From positions 5,580,001 to 5,644,000 of the forward strand of contig NZ_PEEU01000001.1 of the NCBI RefSeq assembly GCF_002754195.1: 64,000 bases of DNA, in the 5' to 3' direction. A model generated the notes under the pieces. The model ran no database searches. It was not told where the DNA came from and worked only from the letters and a program-made list of their open reading frames with translations. Below, one piece after another: positions 60,530 to 64,000 of the stretch; positions within the stretch are counted from its first letter, which is position 1, and each line of letters begins with the position of its first letter. The position numbers and the translations under genes were made by a program. Source of the DNA: Flavobacterium sp. 9. GTDB lineage: Bacteria > Bacteroidota > Bacteroidia > Flavobacteriales > Flavobacteriaceae.

Positions 60530-61702
60530 ATGAAAGTAAAAATTTCATTGCTTATTTTTTTTGCCTTTTTTACCGTAACTGCTTTTTCGCAAGATATTAC
60601 CGTTCGCACTAAAGTTTCCACAGACATTATTGGCTACTTTGATATCTTGAGAGTTAGTTTTGAGGCAAATAGTAATGAAGTCACACTTAGAGAACCTTAT
60701 TTTGAAGATTTTACAATTTATAAGGGTCGGGATACAAAAATAGAACAAAGTTATCTAAATGGTAAAACGACCTCTAAAACGATTATTTCTTATCTTTTAA
60801 AGCCTAAGAGAACAGGTGAATTAACTATAGATAGGGCAGTTTTTGAATATGACGATAAAGTTTTTGCAACAGATCCGGTTACCATAATAGTAAAAGGAGA
60901 TACCTTGACAAACGATCCTTCAAAAAAAGACAGTAAGATTTTTGTTTTTGCTCAAGTTTCCAATTATACACCGTTTTGTTATCAGCCAGTAATGATAGAA
61001 TACAAATTGTATTTTGATGCAGATATAAAACCTTCAACGATTGGCTTTGATTTTAAGAAAGAATACACTGATGATTTTTTAATTTATGCTATTACTTCAG
61101 GTGAATCAGTTAATACAGAGGTAATTAATGGGAAAAAGTTTAATAGTATTGTTATAAAGAAAGACGTCATTCGATTTAAAAACCAAGGCGAAATTTCTAT
61201 TAATAATAATGTAGTGGTTGAGTATAAAACAAGTAAACCAACGAAGGACGATGAAAACGCTGACCAAATTTCGGAAAAAAGTCTGCCAGTAGTTTCAAAT
61301 AAAATTAAGTCGAAAAAAATGGAGAAAACGCCCAATTTTCCTCATGATATTCAATCGTATGGCGATTATAAATTAGATGTGTTTTTTCCTGAATACACAA
61401 TAATCAAAAAGAATAAAATTTTCGAAATTACTGTACAACTTTACGGAGAAGGCTATATAGAAGATGAAATTTTACCACAACTTAACATTCCCAAAGGATT
61501 TGAAGTTATTTCGAATACAATCGTAAATGATCCTGTTATGGAAGACGAAAAAATAAAATCTGTAGCCACAAGAACCTATAAAATAAAGCCTTTAGCGATT
61601 GGTAGTTATAAATTTCGCCCCGTTAGTTTTTATTTCTATAATGAAAAGATAAAACAAAGAAAAGCCGTTTCGTCTAAAGAATTTACACTTACAGTGAAAT
61701 AA
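60530..61702 (+). CDS. Short BatD-like protein
   Basis: I choose ATG 60530 (390 residues), which opens a clean signal peptide (MKVKISLLIFFAFFTVTAFSQ); the frame extends to 60461 with non-protein-like sequence. The mature protein shows the BatD/oxygen-tolerance pattern: Ig-like domains with FEANSNEVTLREPYFEDFTIYKGR, TISYLLKPKRTGELTIDRAVFEYDDK and YKIKPLAIGSYKFRPVSFYFYNEK. It ends after the second domain, without the C-terminal membrane helix and cytoplasmic part of typical ~580-residue BatD, and no other Bat genes are adjacent. It is probably a periplasmic stand-alone relative. Confidence 0.82.
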   Translation: MKVKISLLIFFAFFTVTAFSQDITVRTKVSTDIIGYFDILRVSFEANSNEVTLREPYFEDFTIYKGRDTKIEQSYLNGKTTSKTIISYLLKPKRTGELTIDRAVFEYDDKVFATDPVTIIVKGDTLTNDPSKKDSKIFVFAQVSNYTPFCYQPVMIEYKLYFDADIKPSTIGFDFKKEYTDDFLIYAITSGESVNTEVINGKKFNSIVIKKDVIRFKNQGEISINNNVVVEYKTSKPTKDDENADQISEKSLPVVSNKIKSKKMEKTPNFPHDIQSYGDYKLDVFFPEYTIIKKNKIFEITVQLYGEGYIEDEILPQLNIPKGFEVISNTIVNDPVMEDEKIKSVATRTYKIKPLAIGSYKFRPVSFYFYNEKIKQRKAVSSKEFTLTVK

Positions 61703-61730
61703 AACAGACTTTGATAATTTGATAAAAACA

Positions 61731-61765
61731 AAAAAGTTTATGCTTTATGGGCATAAACTTTTTTA
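61731..61765. terminator. Bidirectional terminator between the BatD-like gene and pgl
   Basis: AAAAAAGTTTATGC (61731-61744) pairs perfectly with GCATAAACTTTTTT (61752-61765). It works in both directions for the converging genes. Confidence 0.9.
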
Positions 61766-61789
61766 ATATAAGGGTATAAAAACAATTTC

Positions 61790-62506
61790 TTAGTTTGTTC
61801 CCGCAGCGCTTTTATCCACAAGGAATAATAATTCTCCTGAAACAGGTTTAATCAATTGCATTGGGTAAGTTTCAGGATTATAACTTCCTGTTGTAACTTC
61901 CTTTAAAGCATGTGCTTTTTTCTCTCCAAAAGCTACAACTACGATATTTTCGGCTTTGTTTATTAACGGTGCCGTAAGCGTAATTCGGTGCATTTTTTGA
62001 GGTTCAAGATAATAAGCATCAACCCATTTTGTTTGTTCTTTTAATACTTCTTGTCCTGGGAAAAGAGAGGCTGTGTGTCCGTCATCGCCCATTCCTAATA
62101 AGATAAGATCAAATTTTCCTTCATCGCCCAAAACTTTTCGAATAGATTGTTCGTAAGAAGCTGCATAATCTTCTGGTGTAACACCATCTTTGTACATTTC
62201 AAAGATATTTTTCTTCGGAACAGGAACGTGGCTTAATAATGACGCATAAGACATTTTTGCATTGCTTAAATCATCATTTAAAGGTACCCAACGTTCATCA
62301 CCCCAAAATACAAAAACTTTACTCCAGTCAATTTTTGTTTTGTAAGCATCAGAAGCTAATAATTTGTAAATCCCTGCAGGAGAAGAACCTCCCGTAAGTA
62401 CAACGGTAAATTTGTCTTTCTCTGCAATTGCTTTTTGTGCAGCTGTTACGAAAATATCGGCAGCTGTAGTATTAATTTCTTCTGTATTATTGTAAATCTT
62501 TATCAT
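61790..62506 (-). CDS. pgl: 6-phosphogluconolactonase
   Basis: The 238-residue cytoplasmic enzyme hydrolyses 6-phosphogluconolactone to 6-phosphogluconate, the second step of the oxidative pentose phosphate pathway. It is of the DevB/SOL type, with GGSSPAGIYKLL (about 40-51), VFWGDERWVP (about 66-75) and LGMGDDGHTASLFPG (about 136-150). Its start overlaps the end of zwf by 20 bp, so the two consecutive pathway enzymes are translationally coupled. Confidence 0.96.
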   Translation of the reverse strand: MIKIYNNTEEINTTAADIFVTAAQKAIAEKDKFTVVLTGGSSPAGIYKLLASDAYKTKIDWSKVFVFWGDERWVPLNDDLSNAKMSYASLLSHVPVPKKNIFEMYKDGVTPEDYAASYEQSIRKVLGDEGKFDLILLGMGDDGHTASLFPGQEVLKEQTKWVDAYYLEPQKMHRITLTAPLINKAENIVVVAFGEKKAHALKEVTTGSYNPETYPMQLIKPVSGELLFLVDKSAAGTN

Positions 62507-64000
62507 CTAAAATTTCTTCTTTCGTTTGTATGTTTGGAATCCATTTGTGACCCTGACGTGCTAAAAGTTCGTCAGCTTCTTCAGGTCCCCAGCTTCCTGC
62601 TTTGTAATTAGGGAAATTGGTTGGCGCCGTAGTTTTCCAAACTTGTTGAATCGTATCAATTGCATCCCAAGCTTGTTCTACCTGATCCCAACGCATAAAT
62701 AGAGTAGGATCTCCCGCCAAAGCATCGGCGATAAGCGTTTCATAAGCTTCCGGTGACATTGTAGAGCAAGAGAAATAATCAAATATCATTTCTGCAGGTC
62801 TTAATGAAAGTGACAGTCCAGGTTTTTTGGTCATAAACTGCAACTTGATATCCATTGCCGGCTGAATATTGATAATAAGTCTGTTTGGCGTCATTCCTTC
62901 TTTTCCATAAGAAAATGCAGAATGCGGAACTGGTTTAAACTGTATAATTATAGAAGATTGTTTTTCTTTCATTCTTTTTCCGGTACGCAAATAAAACGGA
63001 ATTCCCTGCCATCTCCAGTTATCCAGATAGATTTTCATGGCAACGTAGGTTTCGGTATTAGAATCCGGAGCAATTCCTTTATCTTCACGATATCCTACAA
63101 CTGGTTTTCCTTTTATCAATCCTGCATCATATTGACCGCGAACAATATAGTGATCAACTTCATCAGGTTTAATGCGGCGAATTGATTTTAAAACATCAGC
63201 TTTACGGTTTCTAATATCATCTGCTTCTAGTGAAGCCGGAGCTTCCATAGCGGTCATACATAAAATTTGAAGCAAATGGTTTTGAATCATATCTTTTAAT
63301 GCACCAACGCCTTCATAAAAGCCACCGCGTTCTTCAACACCAACTTCTTCGGCAACTGTTATTTGAACAAAATCAATAAAATTACGGCTCCATAAAGGTT
63401 CAAACATTGAGTTTCCAAAACGAAAAGCCAAAATGTTTTGTACCGTTTCTTTACCTAAATAATGATCGATTCTATAAATTTGTTCTTCTTGAAAAGTCTG
63501 CGAAAGCATTGCATTCAATTCAATTGCAGAAGTTTTATCGTAACCAAAAGGTTTTTCGATAATAATACGATCTTGTTTTGGATTAGCTGCAAGACCAATT
63601 TTTTTAATATTACTTGAAATTGTAGTAATAAAAGAAGGCGTAATCGAAAGGTAAAATAAACGATTGGCACGTTCTCCAAACGCTTCATCGATACTGTTTA
63701 TCTTGTCGTTTAAACTTTGATAAGATTCTTCTTTGTCAATATCAAGACTGTGATAACTTATATGTGAAAGAAATTTTTGAGTTTCAGGATCCGAAAGTCC
63801 TTTTTTTCTCGAAAAGGTTTCCAGATTTTCTAAGACATAACTACGGAATTCTTCGTTGCTTTTTTCGGCTCTTCCCAGTGCAATAATCTCAAACTTATCA
63901 GACATACGTCCGTCAAGATAAAGATTTTGAAATGCAGGAAAGAGTTTTCTTTTCGCTAAATCTCCGGTTCCTCCAAAAATCACAATGATTGTTGGATTTA
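62487..64000 (-). CDS. zwf: Glucose-6-phosphate dehydrogenase (cut by the right edge)
   Basis: The visible 503 residues cover nearly the whole enzyme, which oxidises glucose 6-phosphate to the lactone and makes NADPH. The cofactor motif FGGTGDLAKRKLFP is at the N-terminus. The substrate motif RIDHYLGKETVQNILAFRF and EKPFGYDKTSA lie further in. The frame stays open to the window edge (NPTIIV precedes the motif), so the true start, probably about ten residues further, lies outside. An internal GTG at 63983 is not the start. It is followed by pgl with a 20-bp overlap. Confidence 0.96.
   Translation of the reverse strand, partial: NPTIIVIFGGTGDLAKRKLFPAFQNLYLDGRMSDKFEIIALGRAEKSNEEFRSYVLENLETFSRKKGLSDPETQKFLSHISYHSLDIDKEESYQSLNDKINSIDEAFGERANRLFYLSITPSFITTISSNIKKIGLAANPKQDRIIIEKPFGYDKTSAIELNAMLSQTFQEEQIYRIDHYLGKETVQNILAFRFGNSMFEPLWSRNFIDFVQITVAEEVGVEERGGFYEGVGALKDMIQNHLLQILCMTAMEAPASLEADDIRNRKADVLKSIRRIKPDEVDHYIVRGQYDAGLIKGKPVVGYREDKGIAPDSNTETYVAMKIYLDNWRWQGIPFYLRTGKRMKEKQSSIIIQFKPVPHSAFSYGKEGMTPNRLIINIQPAMDIKLQFMTKKPGLSLSLRPAEMIFDYFSCSTMSPEAYETLIADALAGDPTLFMRWDQVEQAWDAIDTIQQVWKTTAPTNFPNYKAGSWGPEEADELLARQGHKWIPNIQTKEEILDDKDLQ

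Overview
The window looks like chromosomal DNA of a Flavobacterium-like member of the Bacteroidota. The evidence is AT-rich DNA, SusC/SusD outer-membrane pairs, ECF sigma/FecR regulation, a type IX secretion (T9SS) sorting domain, Bacteroidota-type promoters (TTTG-N19-TAnnTTTG), many lipoprotein signals, and several families of short dispersed palindromic repeats between genes. I see no rRNA, tRNA or CRISPR array.

Layout. 1-3.3 kb: a Cys-rich gene fragment at the edge, a MITE-like palindromic element, an isochorismatase-family hydrolase and two alpha/beta hydrolases. 3.5-8.7 kb: ECF sigma factor, small protein, FecR anti-sigma factor, TonB-dependent receptor and DUF4249 lipoprotein. 9-10.9 kb: three unrecognised genes on the minus strand. 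11.5-14.1 kb: an operon resembling the SDP (sporulation-delaying protein) toxin system: an SdpC-like toxin precursor, a frameshifted SdpA, SdpB, and a small membrane protein that may be the immunity factor. 14.3-15.3 kb: fabH.

15.9-34.3 kb is one large locus: sigma factor, FecR, SusC, SusD, DUF4843 and PKD-like lipoproteins, a thioredoxin, an aspartyl protease, a TlpA-like thioredoxin, an M16 metallopeptidase and a DsbD-like transmembrane reductase. Together they suggest import of a proteinaceous, possibly disulfide-containing substrate, then its reduction and proteolysis in the periplasm. 34.8-42.5 kb: DyP peroxidase, then FdhF/YdeP-type molybdoenzyme, FdhD and a zinc-ribbon FAD monooxygenase on the minus strand, divergent from a Crp/Fnr regulator and a short-chain dehydrogenase.

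42.9-53.3 kb: a T9SS-exported GH87-type alpha-1,3-glucanase, a SAM-dependent methyltransferase, and a second SusC/SusD pair. This pair has no adjacent sigma factor; instead it has a strong promoter and a leader of about 390 nt containing an 8-codon Met/Cys-rich ORF followed by a perfect stem-loop. 53.4-61.7 kb: surface or periplasmic repeat proteins (a Cys-ladder leucine-rich-repeat protein, a DKNYY-TonB_C fusion, an SBBP propeller and a short BatD-like protein). 61.8-64 kb: pgl and zwf of the oxidative pentose phosphate pathway; zwf runs off the right edge.

The strongest leads are the SDP-like operon with its unconventional immunity candidate and broken sdpA, the Met/Cys leader ORF of the second SusCD pair, the thiol/protease SusCD locus, and the palindromic elements, one of which is flanked by what looks like a 10-bp target duplication. 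Family names come from reading the sequence and from memory; no database search was run.
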